In this document: positions 1-6,998 of the stretch, one piece after another
How the letters are laid out: each line of letters starts with the position of its first letter
Position numbering within the stretch: the stretch's first letter is position 1
Assembly: GCF_900188345.1 (NCBI RefSeq)
Contig: NZ_FZOD01000058.1
Span: forward strand, 1 to 63,641
DNA from: Streptosporangium subroseum
GTDB lineage: Bacteria > Actinomycetota > Actinomycetes > Streptosporangiales > Streptosporangiaceae
DNA length: 63,641 nt
Direction of reading: 5' to 3'
Position numbers and translations under genes: made by a program
The notes under the pieces: generated by a model
Seen by the model: the letters and a program-made list of their open reading frames with translations, nothing else
What the model was told of the DNA's origin: nothing
The model's database searches: none

Positions 1-632
1 CACCCGCGCTCGTCCGTGGCGTGGCCGATGGGGACCGGCAGCGCGCGGAGATTCTCGCCGACCACATCGAGCTGACGAACATGGTGCTGCACCACCATCA
101 TCACGCCGAGGACAAGAGCCTCTGGCCGAACCTGTTGGAGCGCTGCCCGGAGGAGATCGCTCCGGTCGTCCGCATGATGGAGGCTCACCACGAGCGCATC
201 GCGAACATCGGCACCGAACTGGCGGCGGCGGTGACGGCCTGGCGCGGCACCGGCGACGCCGAAAGCGGCAGGACCTTGGCCGAGGTCCTCGACCGGATGC
301 TTCCCCTGCTGTTCGAGCATCTCGAGGTGGAGGAGCAGCAGGTGCTTCCGCTGATCGAGAAGTACATCACCGCAGCTGAGTGGGATGAGATGGCCGAGGA
401 AGTCATGGCCGGCACCCCGCAGGAGAAGGCGCCGTTGATCGTCGGCATGATGATGTACGAGGGCGACCCTCAGGCCGTTCAGGAGGCCATCGACAAGATG
501 CCGGCGGAAGTGCGCACCATCATCGGCGAGATGGCGCCGAAGACATACGCGGCCTACGCCGAGCAGGTGTACGGCACGCCGACCCCGCCTCGCGCGCCCC
601 ACCTGCCCGGAAGACGTGACTTGATAGCGTAG
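1..632 (+). CDS. Hemerythrin HHE-domain protein, 5' end cut by window edge
   Basis: The reading frame is already open at base 3 (P-A-L-V-R-G-V-A-D), so the true start lies upstream and the GTG at 21 is not trusted. The product resembles the actinobacterial cytoplasmic hemerythrin-domain family, whose four-helix bundles bind a di-iron centre and O2 or NO. Visible ligand-like motifs are a run of five His followed by AEDKSLWP, then EAHHERI and LFEHLEVEEQQVLP, in the usual order. The C-terminal 60 residues look like the family's second small helical half. No partner gene is visible; the next intact gene is unrelated. The family assignment is firm. The role (oxygen or NO sensing or storage) is only inferred from the family. 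Confidence 0.85.
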   Translation, partial: PALVRGVADGDRQRAEILADHIELTNMVLHHHHHAEDKSLWPNLLERCPEEIAPVVRMMEAHHERIANIGTELAAAVTAWRGTGDAESGRTLAEVLDRMLPLLFEHLEVEEQQVLPLIEKYITAAEWDEMAEEVMAGTPQEKAPLIVGMMMYEGDPQAVQEAIDKMPAEVRTIIGEMAPKTYAAYAEQVYGTPTPPRAPHLPGRRDLIA

Positions 633-657
633 GGGCGAGGAGCCGCCATGGAACCCA

Positions 658-951
658 GATCGGTTCCTCAAAGTTTCCGAGGGTTACGAGCAGCGTGCTG
701 ACATGATCGTGGAGGCGGCCGGTCGGCTGTTCCTCCGCCGGATGGGTGCGATCACCCGTGGCGCGTTGGAGCGGCCGCTCACCTCGCGGTCGCCGCGCGA
801 GCTCGACTGAACCGCGGCCGGACCGCTGCGGGCGACCGTGGACGCCATGCTGTACGGGGCGATCCGCTCGGCACACCCCGGCAGTGACGCTGAACAATCC
901 CGGGCGGTCATGCCGGCGGCCCGCGATGATGGGCAGGAGGTGGGCCCGTGA
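658..951 (+). pseudogene. Probable TetR C-terminal relic with in-frame stop
   Basis: This frame reads as helical, TetR-C-like sequence (EGYEQRADMIVEAAGRLFL, later PLRATVDAMLYGAIRSAHPG) but is interrupted by TGA at 808-810. A single base change from CGA would restore an arginine. It has no N-terminal HTH. The second stop overlaps the GTG start of the downstream SDR gene (GTGA at 948-951), an arrangement expected if the two were once translationally coupled. The TetR assignment rests on general resemblance only; it could be another helical protein remnant. Confidence 0.35.
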
Positions 952-1463
952 CGGGGACAACCGGCAGGACGGCATTGGTGACAGGGGCCAGCAGCGGAAT
1001 CGGTGCGGCCACCGCGCGCCTTCTGGCCGCGCGAGGGATGCGCGTGGTGGTCAACTACCTCCGCAGCAGAACGGCAGCCGAGGAGGTCGTGGCCGACATC
1101 GAGGCCGCGGGCGGCCAGGCCATGGCCGTGCAGGCCGATGTGCGCGAGGCGGCGGCGGTCGAGAGCATGATCGCACTGGGCACGGCCAAGGCCGCACTGA
1201 CACAGTTCGCCCGGTACCTCGCCCAGGAACTGGGTCCGCGGGGCATCACGGTCAACGTCGTCGAGCCCGGTCCGGTGGAGGACACCCGCATGGCGGGTGT
1301 GCTCGACGAGGCGCACAGGCAGCGGCAGGTGGCCGCCACCCCCCTGGGCCGCCTGGCACGCCCGGGCGACGTCGCCCAAGCGGTCGCCTTCTACGCCGGC
1401 GAGGACAACGCCTTCATGACCGGCACCACGGCCACGGTCAACGGCGGGATGTCCATGTACTGA
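948..1463 (+). CDS. Short-chain dehydrogenase with internal deletion of the catalytic core
   Basis: The 171-residue product starts with a perfect SDR Rossmann motif (LVTGASSGIGAATARLLAA) and ends with the usual SDR C-terminus (GITVNVVEPGPVEDTRM, then FMTGTTATVNGGMSMY). Classical SDRs are about 245-260 residues. After VREAAAVESMI, near residue 83, the sequence jumps straight to GTAKAALTQFARYLAQELG. The NNAG helix, the catalytic Ser strand and the Tyr of YxxxK are therefore missing, about 75-85 residues in total, while the frame is kept. The NAD(P)-binding glycine motif and the Lys region survive. The gene is most likely non-functional, or at best a cofactor-binding remnant. The GTG start overlaps the stop of the upstream relic. 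The deletion is read directly from the sequence; loss of function is inferred. Confidence 0.8.
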   Translation: MTGTTGRTALVTGASSGIGAATARLLAARGMRVVVNYLRSRTAAEEVVADIEAAGGQAMAVQADVREAAAVESMIALGTAKAALTQFARYLAQELGPRGITVNVVEPGPVEDTRMAGVLDEAHRQRQVAATPLGRLARPGDVAQAVAFYAGEDNAFMTGTTATVNGGMSMY

Positions 1464-1638
1464 CACCCCGCTGTCCTGCGTACACGGGGCCATACCATCC
1501 CGGCCGACGGCATCCGGCACACCGTCGGCTTGATGCCCTGGGCGCCGGCGGCCGGGCCGGCGACGTTGGCGATCCGTACGACAGGGAGTGCGGAGGCCCT
1601 CGCGTTACCGTCAAGCGATGTAATGAATCTCGTACGCT

Positions 1639-1655
1639 ATGACGACAATCGTCAT
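1639..1655. promoter_or_regulatory. Perfect inverted repeat upstream of TetR gene
   Basis: ATGACGACAATCGTCAT is a perfect 7+3+7 palindrome ending 15 bases before the ATG of the TetR gene at 1671. A TACGCT at 1633-1638 could be the -10 element. The position and size are typical of a TetR autoregulatory operator. Binding is inferred. Confidence 0.6.
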
Positions 1656-1670
1656 CTGTGAGGTGCGTTC

Positions 1671-2357
1671 ATGGCGCGAGCACGCGAACCAATCGGTGAG
1701 GGTCCCGCGTGCGATGCCGACCATCCGCGCCCCAGCGGACGCCCTCGTGATGCGGCTCTGGACGAGGCGATCATCCTGGCGACGCGTGACCGCCTGGTTC
1801 GGGACGGCTACTCCAAGATGACGATCGGCGACATCGTCTCCGACGCCAAGGTCACCCGCCCCACGCTCTATCGACGCTGGCGCAACAAATTCGAGCTGGT
1901 TGTGGATGCCCTCGATTACGGTTTCCGCAAGCAGAGTGACATGTACACCGTCGATCTGAGTCAGTTGGAGCCTCTGGACGCGCTGGTTGAGGCCGTTCGC
2001 CGTGTCGATCCTGCTTACTACAATCCCGATGCCATGGTGCTGATGGGCAACTTCGCGGGTGAGGCGTTTCGCACGCCCGACCTGTTGGAAATCCTACGCA
2101 AACATGCCGTCGAGCCCCGCGTCACCCTTATCGAGAAGGTGCTGAGCGAGCTGCAGGAACGCCGCGCGGTCAGTGCCGACATCGACACCCATACGATCGC
2201 GACGATGTGCTTCGGTAGCTATTTCGCGGCGTTCTACCGGGGCGAACAGCAGAAGGACCTGCCCGAACACGTCGTGGCGGTGCTGTGGCCCGGAATCGTC
2301 GCCAAGCCTGAAATCACGAGGCGGCGTTCCGGCGATCGGGCCGGACCCGGCGAGTAG
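1671..2357 (+). CDS. TetR/AcrR family transcriptional regulator
   Basis: This is a 228-residue DNA-binding repressor. After a basic N-terminal extension of about 25 residues (containing GRPRDAALDEAI), the TetR HTH lies around residues 30-75, with the family signature MTIGDIVSDAKVTRPTLYRRW followed by KFELVVDAL. The C-terminal ligand-binding half (residues 80-215) is helical and not assignable to a ligand. The ATG at 1671 is preceded by GAGGTG and sits just downstream of a perfect palindrome at 1639-1655, so autoregulation is likely. The adjacent deleted SDR on the same strand may be a former target. The bases after its stop to about 2460 show nothing recognisable. Confidence 0.88.
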   Translation: MARAREPIGEGPACDADHPRPSGRPRDAALDEAIILATRDRLVRDGYSKMTIGDIVSDAKVTRPTLYRRWRNKFELVVDALDYGFRKQSDMYTVDLSQLEPLDALVEAVRRVDPAYYNPDAMVLMGNFAGEAFRTPDLLEILRKHAVEPRVTLIEKVLSELQERRAVSADIDTHTIATMCFGSYFAAFYRGEQQKDLPEHVVAVLWPGIVAKPEITRRRSGDRAGPGE

Positions 2358-2465
2358 TCACACCCATCGGTCGCCGACCCGCGTGGAAGCTCGACCTGCC
2401 CAGGTGGAGCGGCCATGGACCCCCTGATCCTCGTGCCACTCGACGATCCGTCCTACGTTGAGGGA

Positions 2466-2705
2466 CTACCCGAGCATGGTTGCCGGTCCCAAGGCTGACA
2501 TCGCCGAAGCGGAGGCGGGAGGTCCTGCGGGCAGCGGCTGCTCGGTCCGGATGCGTTTGCCCTCGGCGGTGTAGCGCGTGCCCCAGCGCTGCGACAGGGC
2601 CGTGACCGGTTGGAGTCCGCGTCCCCCCCTCGTCGGTCTCGGACGTGCGGCGGATGCGGGGAGTGGTGAGGCTTCCATGGCTACCTGAAAGCCGTTGAGC
2701 TGCAA
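2466..2705 (-). pseudogene. Relic of an RsbW-like ATP-binding (HATPase_c) regulator
   Basis: About 30 residues of this 79-codon frame (GGRGLQPVTALSQRWGTRYTA, then EGKRIRTEQPLP) closely resemble the C-terminal end of actinobacterial HATPase_c anti-sigma/SpoIIE-type ATP-binding proteins (normal form GRGLxLVDALAxRWGTRYTxxGK.IW.E). The ATP-binding N and D boxes are absent, so only the last strand-helix of the fold remains. No convincing start signal is visible. I call it a gene fragment; the rest of 2358-2792 holds nothing else I recognise. Confidence 0.45.
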
Positions 2706-2792
2706 ACCGGAAGCCGCTCTGCCTGCGGTAGGCGCGCACGGAGTCGCACGGTGCGGCCTCCTCGGGGCCGCGCGCCATCCGGGCCGTATGCG

Positions 2793-3527
2793 TTAGCGGC
2801 CCTTCTTTTTACGGCCGGCCGGCGCGGCCCGGCGACCGGAGCCATTCTGTGCGGGTTTTTTTTGCGCGGGTTTCTGTGCCTGCCGCTGTGCCGGTTTCTC
2901 CGCAGGCGAGGCGGGGATACGGCCCCGCGAACTGTTCACCGTCCGGCCGCGGATGATGCCGATGAAATCTTCCACCAGGTCGGTGGTCGCGTCCGTGGGC
3001 CAGGTCAGCGCAACCTGAGACTGCGGCGCGTCCGGCACCGGCCGGTAGGTGAGATCCCTGCGGCGGTGGAGGCGTGCCAGCGACTCCGGAACCAGGAGAA
3101 TCCCGGTGCCGGCCGCTACCAGCTCGACCGCGTCCGCCGTTGTGGCCGGGCGGGTGAACGCGGGCAGCCCGGGCCGGACCGTCCATTCGATGGTGTCGTC
3201 CAGAGGGTGGAACACCTCGTCGTCGACAAGGTCGGCGATGAACACCTCGTCGGCGGCGGCCACCGCGTGGTCCTTGGGCACCATGACCACCGTGGTTTCC
3301 AGGTAGAGAGGAATCACGCTGAGCCCGTCCCGGTCGACCGGCAGCCTGGCGAATCCGGCGTTGGCGCCGCCGTTCCGCAGGAGCCCCACCACCTCGGCAG
3401 CGGGAACCGCGACCAGGATGATCGGCACGTCCGGCGTTCTCTCGGTCCAGACATTGACCCATTTCGCGGGTGTCACCCCGGGCACGTACGCCAGCCGGAA
3501 CAATCTGCCGATCTCTCCATCAGTCAC
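2793..3527 (-). CDS. LysR substrate-binding-domain protein lacking HTH, with basic tail
   Basis: The 244-residue product matches the effector-binding half of LysR regulators (FRLAYVPGVTPAKWVNVW, then AAEVVGLLRNGGANAGFARLPVD and VPKDHAVA) but has no winged HTH in front. It ends with about 45 residues rich in Lys/Arg/Ala/Pro/Gln (KPAQRQAQKPAQKKPAQ, then RRAAPAGRKKKGR), a possible nonspecific DNA- or RNA-binding tail. It is divergent from the DUF5997 gene, 55 bases away. I recall this pairing as conserved in Streptomyces and relatives, so absence of the HTH looks ancestral rather than a truncation. The start is a GTG. TACCCT lies exactly 6 bases before it, the geometry of a leaderless -10. A GAGGAA is also present but very close to the start. 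Confidence 0.8.
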   Translation of the reverse strand: MTDGEIGRLFRLAYVPGVTPAKWVNVWTERTPDVPIILVAVPAAEVVGLLRNGGANAGFARLPVDRDGLSVIPLYLETTVVMVPKDHAVAAADEVFIADLVDDEVFHPLDDTIEWTVRPGLPAFTRPATTADAVELVAAGTGILLVPESLARLHRRRDLTYRPVPDAPQSQVALTWPTDATTDLVEDFIGIIRGRTVNSSRGRIPASPAEKPAQRQAQKPAQKKPAQNGSGRRAAPAGRKKKGR

Positions 3528-3533
3528 TTCCTC

Positions 3534-3582
3534 AGGGTACCGATGTCAAGGGAACCCGTTTCGGCTGACTACTCTTGACGCC
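3534..3582. promoter_or_regulatory. Compact divergent promoter with possible leaderless -10 elements
   Basis: The 55-base gap between the LysR-domain gene and the DUF5997 gene has TACCCT (reverse strand, 3539-3534) 6 bases before the GTG at 3527. It also has TACTCT (forward, 3570-3575) 7 bases before the ATG at 3583. Both fit the TANNNT -10 spacing of actinobacterial leaderless transcripts. No good -35 elements are seen. Confidence 0.4.
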
Positions 3583-3954
3583 ATGACCTCGTCCAAACCG
3601 AAGACCATCCAGACGATGAAGCCCGCGACCGCGGCCAAGAAGCTGGGTGTCCCCCTCACGGCCACTCCCGCCGAGTTCCAGGCGAGTGTCGTCTCCAGGG
3701 ACGAGCTGAACGAGTTGCAGTCGACGCCGCCGGCCTGGCTCGCTGACCTGCGCCGTAACGGCCCGCACACCAAGCAGGTCATCGCCGCGAAGCTCAAGGT
3801 CTCCATTGCCGGCCTGCTCAGAGGCGGGATCACCGGACCGCTCACCACCGCTGAAATCGATGCGCTGAAAGCGGAGAACCCGGAGTGGCTGGAGCGCGAG
3901 CAGGCCAACCAGGTCGAGGCCCGCAAAGCGGCACTCCGCCTCAAGCAACGCTAG
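3583..3954 (+). CDS. DUF5997 family protein
   Basis: This 123-residue basic, helical cytoplasmic protein of unknown function is recognised as DUF5997 by its start (MTSSKPKTIQTMKPATAAKK), LPAT-like and AEFQASVVSRDELNELQ segments, PPAWLADLRRNGPHTKQVIAAK and the Trp-containing end ALKAENPEWLEREQ. An upstream in-frame extension exists but the ATG at 3583 gives the family's normal start. It is divergent from the HTH-less LysR-domain protein, a pairing I recall from other actinomycetes. The middle (KQVIAAKLKVSIAGLLRGGI) resembles a small helix-turn-helix, which suggests a nucleic-acid role; this is inference. Confidence 0.85.
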   Translation: MTSSKPKTIQTMKPATAAKKLGVPLTATPAEFQASVVSRDELNELQSTPPAWLADLRRNGPHTKQVIAAKLKVSIAGLLRGGITGPLTTAEIDALKAENPEWLEREQANQVEARKAALRLKQR

Positions 3955-4197
3955 ACGGCGAGAGGGCCGTCGATCATCCGGGCGTCCATGATCCGGTCCG
4001 CGATGATCCGGAGATCGTGACGCTGAGGCCGAGCGTTCGGCGGCGTTTGACGGACAGACCCGACCCGCGCTGACGTTCGGACGGAGCCGGTGGCCCCCAG
4101 GACGGCGGCTTGCTCGTCGAACGCGATTCTGTTCTGTGACGGGCGGGCTCGGCTCGTCAGAGGGGGCTCAGAGCCGTGTGCCGCGGTGCAGGATCGC

Positions 4198-4228
4198 TTG
4201 ACCTCGACTGCGGTTGAGGTTGAAGACT
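4198..4228 (+). promoter_or_regulatory. MerR/SoxR-type operator-promoter of the quinone oxidoreductase gene
   Basis: TTGACC (4198-4203) begins a promoter whose spacer holds the imperfect palindrome ACCTCGACTGCGGTTGAGGT (4201-4220). A long spacer of about 19 bases leads to a weak -10 (AAGACT, 4223-4228). The outer arms match the MerR-family/SoxR box (ACCTCAA...TTGAGGT), 14 of 20 positions by my alignment. The rest of 3955-4197 shows no gene or other signal. The regulator itself is not in the window. Confidence 0.6.
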
Positions 4229-4274
4229 TCTCTGCGCCGGTGTCGGACAAGGTGAGTGCAGGGGAGCGGTTGAC

Positions 4275-5246
4275 GTGCGAGTGGTGCAGGCGACGCGGTT
4301 CGGAGGTCCCGAGGTGCTGGTTCCGGGCGAGGTGCCGGACCCGGTCGCCGGACCGGGGCAGGCGATGGTCGACGTATCGGTTGCAGGCGTCACGTTCGTC
4401 GAGACGCAGATCCGGCGGGGCGTCGACAAGTGGCACGGCAGGCCCGCACTGCCGTACGTGCCGGGAGGTACGGTGGCCGGCCGGGTGAGTTCGGTGGGGG
4501 AGGGCGTGGATCCGAGCTGGTCCGGACGGCGCGTCATCGCCGATCTCGGGGAGACCGGCGGATTCGCCGAGCGTGCGGTGGCCATCGTGGAGAATCTGAT
4601 CCCGGTGCCGGAAGGGCTGGGGCTGTCCGAGGCCACCGCTCTGCACACCGACGGCAGCACCGCGTTGGGCCTGGTCGAGGGAGCTCGGATCCTTCCCGGG
4701 GAGTGGGTGCTGGTCGAGGCGGCAGGTGGCGGTGTCGGGACGCTGCTGGTGCAGCTGGCTCGGGCGGCCGGCGCCAGGGTCGTCGGAGCCGCGCGCGGCG
4801 CACGGAAGCTGGACCTGGTTCGCGATCTGGGGGCGGATGCCGTGGTCGACTACTCCGATCCGGACTGGGCGGAGCAGGTACGCGAGACGACCGGTGGCGC
4901 GGGTCCCGATGTGGTGTTCGACGGGGTCGGCGGGGAGATCGGTCAGGCCGCGTTCCAGGTGGCGGCGGACGGCGGTCGCTTCTCCGTCCACGGCGCTTCC
5001 AGTGGTGAGGCCACGGTGATCGATCCTGCTCAGGCGCGACGGCGCGGGGTCGAGGTGATCGGGATCGAGCAGCTCTTCGGCTTCGGGCCGAAGATGCGAG
5101 GCTGGGCCGAGCAGGTGATGTCGGAGGCGGCGGCGGGCCGGATCAGACCGGTCATCGGGCAGACCTTCCCCCTGGAGCGCGCCGCGGACGCGCACGCCGC
5201 GATCGAGTCACGCGGTGCCCTGGGTAAGACTCTGCTCCTGATCTGA
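4275..5246 (+). CDS. Zinc-independent MDR / NADPH:quinone oxidoreductase
   Basis: The 323-residue product is a medium-chain dehydrogenase/reductase of the quinone-reductase branch. The catalytic GroES-like domain (1-115) lacks the Zn-ligand cysteines of alcohol dehydrogenases. The Rossmann domain carries the QOR-type motif VLVEAAGGGVGTLLVQLARA near residues 140-160, followed by the NADPH-preferring VVGAARGARKLDLVRDLGAD. The usual reaction is NADPH-dependent reduction of quinones or enones. The GTG start at 4275 has GGGGAG 8 bases upstream. A MerR/SoxR-like operator-promoter precedes it, fitting induction by redox-active compounds, since known actinobacterial SoxR targets include oxidoreductases of this class. 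The isochorismatase-like gene follows 54 bases downstream and could be co-transcribed. Confidence 0.88.
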   Translation: MRVVQATRFGGPEVLVPGEVPDPVAGPGQAMVDVSVAGVTFVETQIRRGVDKWHGRPALPYVPGGTVAGRVSSVGEGVDPSWSGRRVIADLGETGGFAERAVAIVENLIPVPEGLGLSEATALHTDGSTALGLVEGARILPGEWVLVEAAGGGVGTLLVQLARAAGARVVGAARGARKLDLVRDLGADAVVDYSDPDWAEQVRETTGGAGPDVVFDGVGGEIGQAAFQVAADGGRFSVHGASSGEATVIDPAQARRRGVEVIGIEQLFGFGPKMRGWAEQVMSEAAAGRIRPVIGQTFPLERAADAHAAIESRGALGKTLLLI

Positions 5247-5300
5247 CGGTGTTTCAGGGGCTTGTCATGATCGTACGAACCAACCAGAGAGGGAACGGCA

Positions 5301-5861
5301 GTGTCTCAGAGCGCTCTGCTCGTCATGGATGTCCAGCGGGTCGTTGTGGACCGATACCCGGATCCTGACTACCTTCCGCGTCTGCGCGAGGCCACGGAGG
5401 CCGCCCGCGCGGCCGGCCTTCCAGTGATCTACGTGGTCGTCGGATTCCGCCCGAACTATCCCGAGGTCAGCGCCCGCAACAAGATGTTCGGTGCGCTCGC
5501 ACTCGGCGGCCGAATGTCCGCGAGCAGCGACGCGGCCACCCAGATCCATCCCGACCTGGCACCGCGGCCCGAGGACGTCGTCGTGACCAAGCGCCGCGTC
5601 AGCGCCTTCGCCGGCAGCGATCTGGAGATCGTCCTACGGGCGGGCGAGATCGACCACCTGGTACTGACAGGCATCGCCACCAGCGGCGTCGTGCTGTCCA
5701 CCCTCCGCCAGGCGGCCGACCTGGACTTCGGCCTCACCGTTCTGGCCGACGGTTGCCTCGATGCCGATCCCGAGGTGCACCGGGTGCTGACCGAGAAGGT
5801 CTTCCCCTCCCAGGCGGACGTGACGACCGTGGCCGACTGGGCCGCGAACCTTGCCCGCTAG
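5301..5861 (+). CDS. Isochorismatase-superfamily protein lacking the catalytic cysteine
   Basis: The 186-residue alpha/beta hydrolase-like fold matches the cysteine hydrolase/isochorismatase superfamily. The catalytic Asp is in ALLVMDVQRVV (residues 5-15) and the catalytic Lys in VVTKRRVSAF (near residue 98). At the nucleophile position the sequence reads LTGIATSGVVLSTLRQAAD, where active members have Cys in place of the second of the paired Val. Homologues with SGVVLST are, from memory, common in actinobacteria, so this is probably a subfamily trait and not a recent mutation. It may be a binding protein or use another mechanism. The GTG start is preceded by GAGAGGGAACG. The stop lies one base from the stop of the convergent sigma-like gene. 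Confidence 0.85.
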   Translation: MSQSALLVMDVQRVVVDRYPDPDYLPRLREATEAARAAGLPVIYVVVGFRPNYPEVSARNKMFGALALGGRMSASSDAATQIHPDLAPRPEDVVVTKRRVSAFAGSDLEIVLRAGEIDHLVLTGIATSGVVLSTLRQAADLDFGLTVLADGCLDADPEVHRVLTEKVFPSQADVTTVADWAANLAR

Positions 5862-5862
5862 G

Positions 5863-6585
5863 TCACGGACGGTGCCAGCGCTTTAATTTGTCGGGGTTCA
5901 ACACGATCCACACGGCGGTGACCCTGGTTCCGGCGACGCTCAGGCTGACCACCGCCACGGCCTGGCCCGCCCGGCGCAACGCCAGACCTGTCCGGCCGTT
6001 CACGGACGCGACGGCCACCTCGGTGCCCGGCTGACCGGTCAGCAGGGCCGTGACGAACCGAGCGACCGCGTCGGCGCCGCAGGTCGGTCGTACCGCGGCA
6101 CGCAGCTTGCCGCCACCATCGCTCACGACCATCGCCTCCGCGGCCAGAACCGCCTTCAGTGCCGCCGTATCCCCCGTCTCGCACGCCGTGGCGAACCGGC
6201 GCGCGACGCGATCATGCCTGGCGAGCATCGCCGGGCGGGACCCGGCCCGATGTCCTGTCAGGCCGACGGGCTCGGGCCGTCGCATCGGACCGCCGAGAGC
6301 GGGCGCCGCGGCCGAGCCTCGTTGCGGGACGTCGAGGGGGGTGTGGGCCGAAGCGGCAGCGGCCAGCACCTCCAGGCAGATGCCTCCGGCGACCCGCGTC
6401 AACCAGGCACGCGGCACCGCGATTCCGGAGCGTTCCTCGTCACCGAGGGTGTACCAGCGGCGATAGGTCTCCTGGACGATCCGGTCAGCGGTTTCGGCCG
6501 AACCGAACATCCACAGGGCGATCTCGAGCAGATGCTGCCGTTCGTCGAGCATCTCCGCCAGTGTCCCGGCGTTCACCTCGGTCAT
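5863..6585 (-). CDS. ECF sigma-like protein with SnoaL-type tail but no sigma region 4
   Basis: With the ATG at 6585 the product is 240 residues; a longer frame opens at 6645. Residues 1-90 resemble ECF region 2 of the sigma/SnoaL fusions (LLEIALWMFGSAETADRIVQETYRRWYTL, in parts; then PRAWLTRVAGGICLEVL). The C-terminal 110 residues are the NTF2/SnoaL-like domain (HDRVARRFATACETGDTAAL, then VNGRTGLALRRAG and AVWIVLNPDKLKRWH). Between them, where these factors carry region 4 (the -35-recognising HTH), there is only a Pro/Ala/Arg-rich linker. It therefore cannot bind a -35 element in the usual way. It is either a degenerated sigma factor or a variant using only region 2. No anti-sigma gene is adjacent. 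Confidence 0.7.
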   Translation of the reverse strand: MTEVNAGTLAEMLDERQHLLEIALWMFGSAETADRIVQETYRRWYTLGDEERSGIAVPRAWLTRVAGGICLEVLAAAASAHTPLDVPQRGSAAAPALGGPMRRPEPVGLTGHRAGSRPAMLARHDRVARRFATACETGDTAALKAVLAAEAMVVSDGGGKLRAAVRPTCGADAVARFVTALLTGQPGTEVAVASVNGRTGLALRRAGQAVAVVSLSVAGTRVTAVWIVLNPDKLKRWHRP

Positions 6586-6721
6586 ATCCCGCCGCCTTCG
6601 CGGCCGGGAGAGCACGCCTGGGCGCGGCGAAGCTCCTGTGTCCACGTCGTGGAAGGGCCGGCGTGGCCGCCGGCCAACGGGGTCGTCCGCACGATGTCCT
6701 CTGTTCTCCGGGTGTCAGCAG

Positions 6722-6847
6722 CTAAGACCGGATAACCCCTCCCGGTGTGACGGCTACCGGAACGATCACGAGAGGCGGCCGGTGACGGCCCGGGACCCGG
6801 CGGTCGCCCGGCCTGGGGGCGTCGGCGATCCGTCGATTCGGCGGCAT
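6722..6847 (-). CDS. Putative 41-residue small protein divergent from the TauD-like gene
   Basis: This short frame (starts MPPNRRIADAPRPGD, ends TPGGVIRS) has an unusually good ribosome-binding site, AAAGGAG, 5 bases before its ATG at 6847. It is very Arg/Pro-rich with a short Val/Pro hydrophobic stretch. No homology is recognised. It faces away from the dioxygenase gene across an AT-rich promoter island. It could be a leader or small regulatory peptide, or a chance frame; the SD is the main support. Confidence 0.35.
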   Translation of the reverse strand: MPPNRRIADAPRPGDRRVPGRHRPPLVIVPVAVTPGGVIRS

Positions 6848-6898
6848 GATCACTCCTTTGGGAGCGGGATGCGTGGTTCCCGGGTTGAACGCGAGAGA

Positions 6899-6922
6899 AT
6901 TCCCTATTAAACATGTAGGAAT
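6899..6922. promoter_or_regulatory. AT-rich inverted repeat in the tauD-like promoter region
   Basis: Arms ATTCC(C)TA and TAGGAAT flank a TTAAACATG core. Together with TTGACA at 6925-6930, it forms an AT-rich island of about 60 bases that stands out in this GC-rich DNA. It lies between the small divergent frame (start 6847) and the dioxygenase start (6999). It is a plausible operator; the regulator is unknown and no good -10 is seen for the TTGACA. Confidence 0.35.
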
Positions 6923-6998
6923 AGTTGACATTATCTTTTTCTCGGCACACGCTGTGACAGAGCCCATCCGCACATCGCCCATCGAAAGGTGTCAGGGA

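Noticed and set aside
6646..6998. SAM or other sulfur-related riboswitch before the TauD-like gene
   Set aside because: I could not find the conserved SAM-II, SAM-IV or cobalamin cores; only an AT-rich palindrome is visible.
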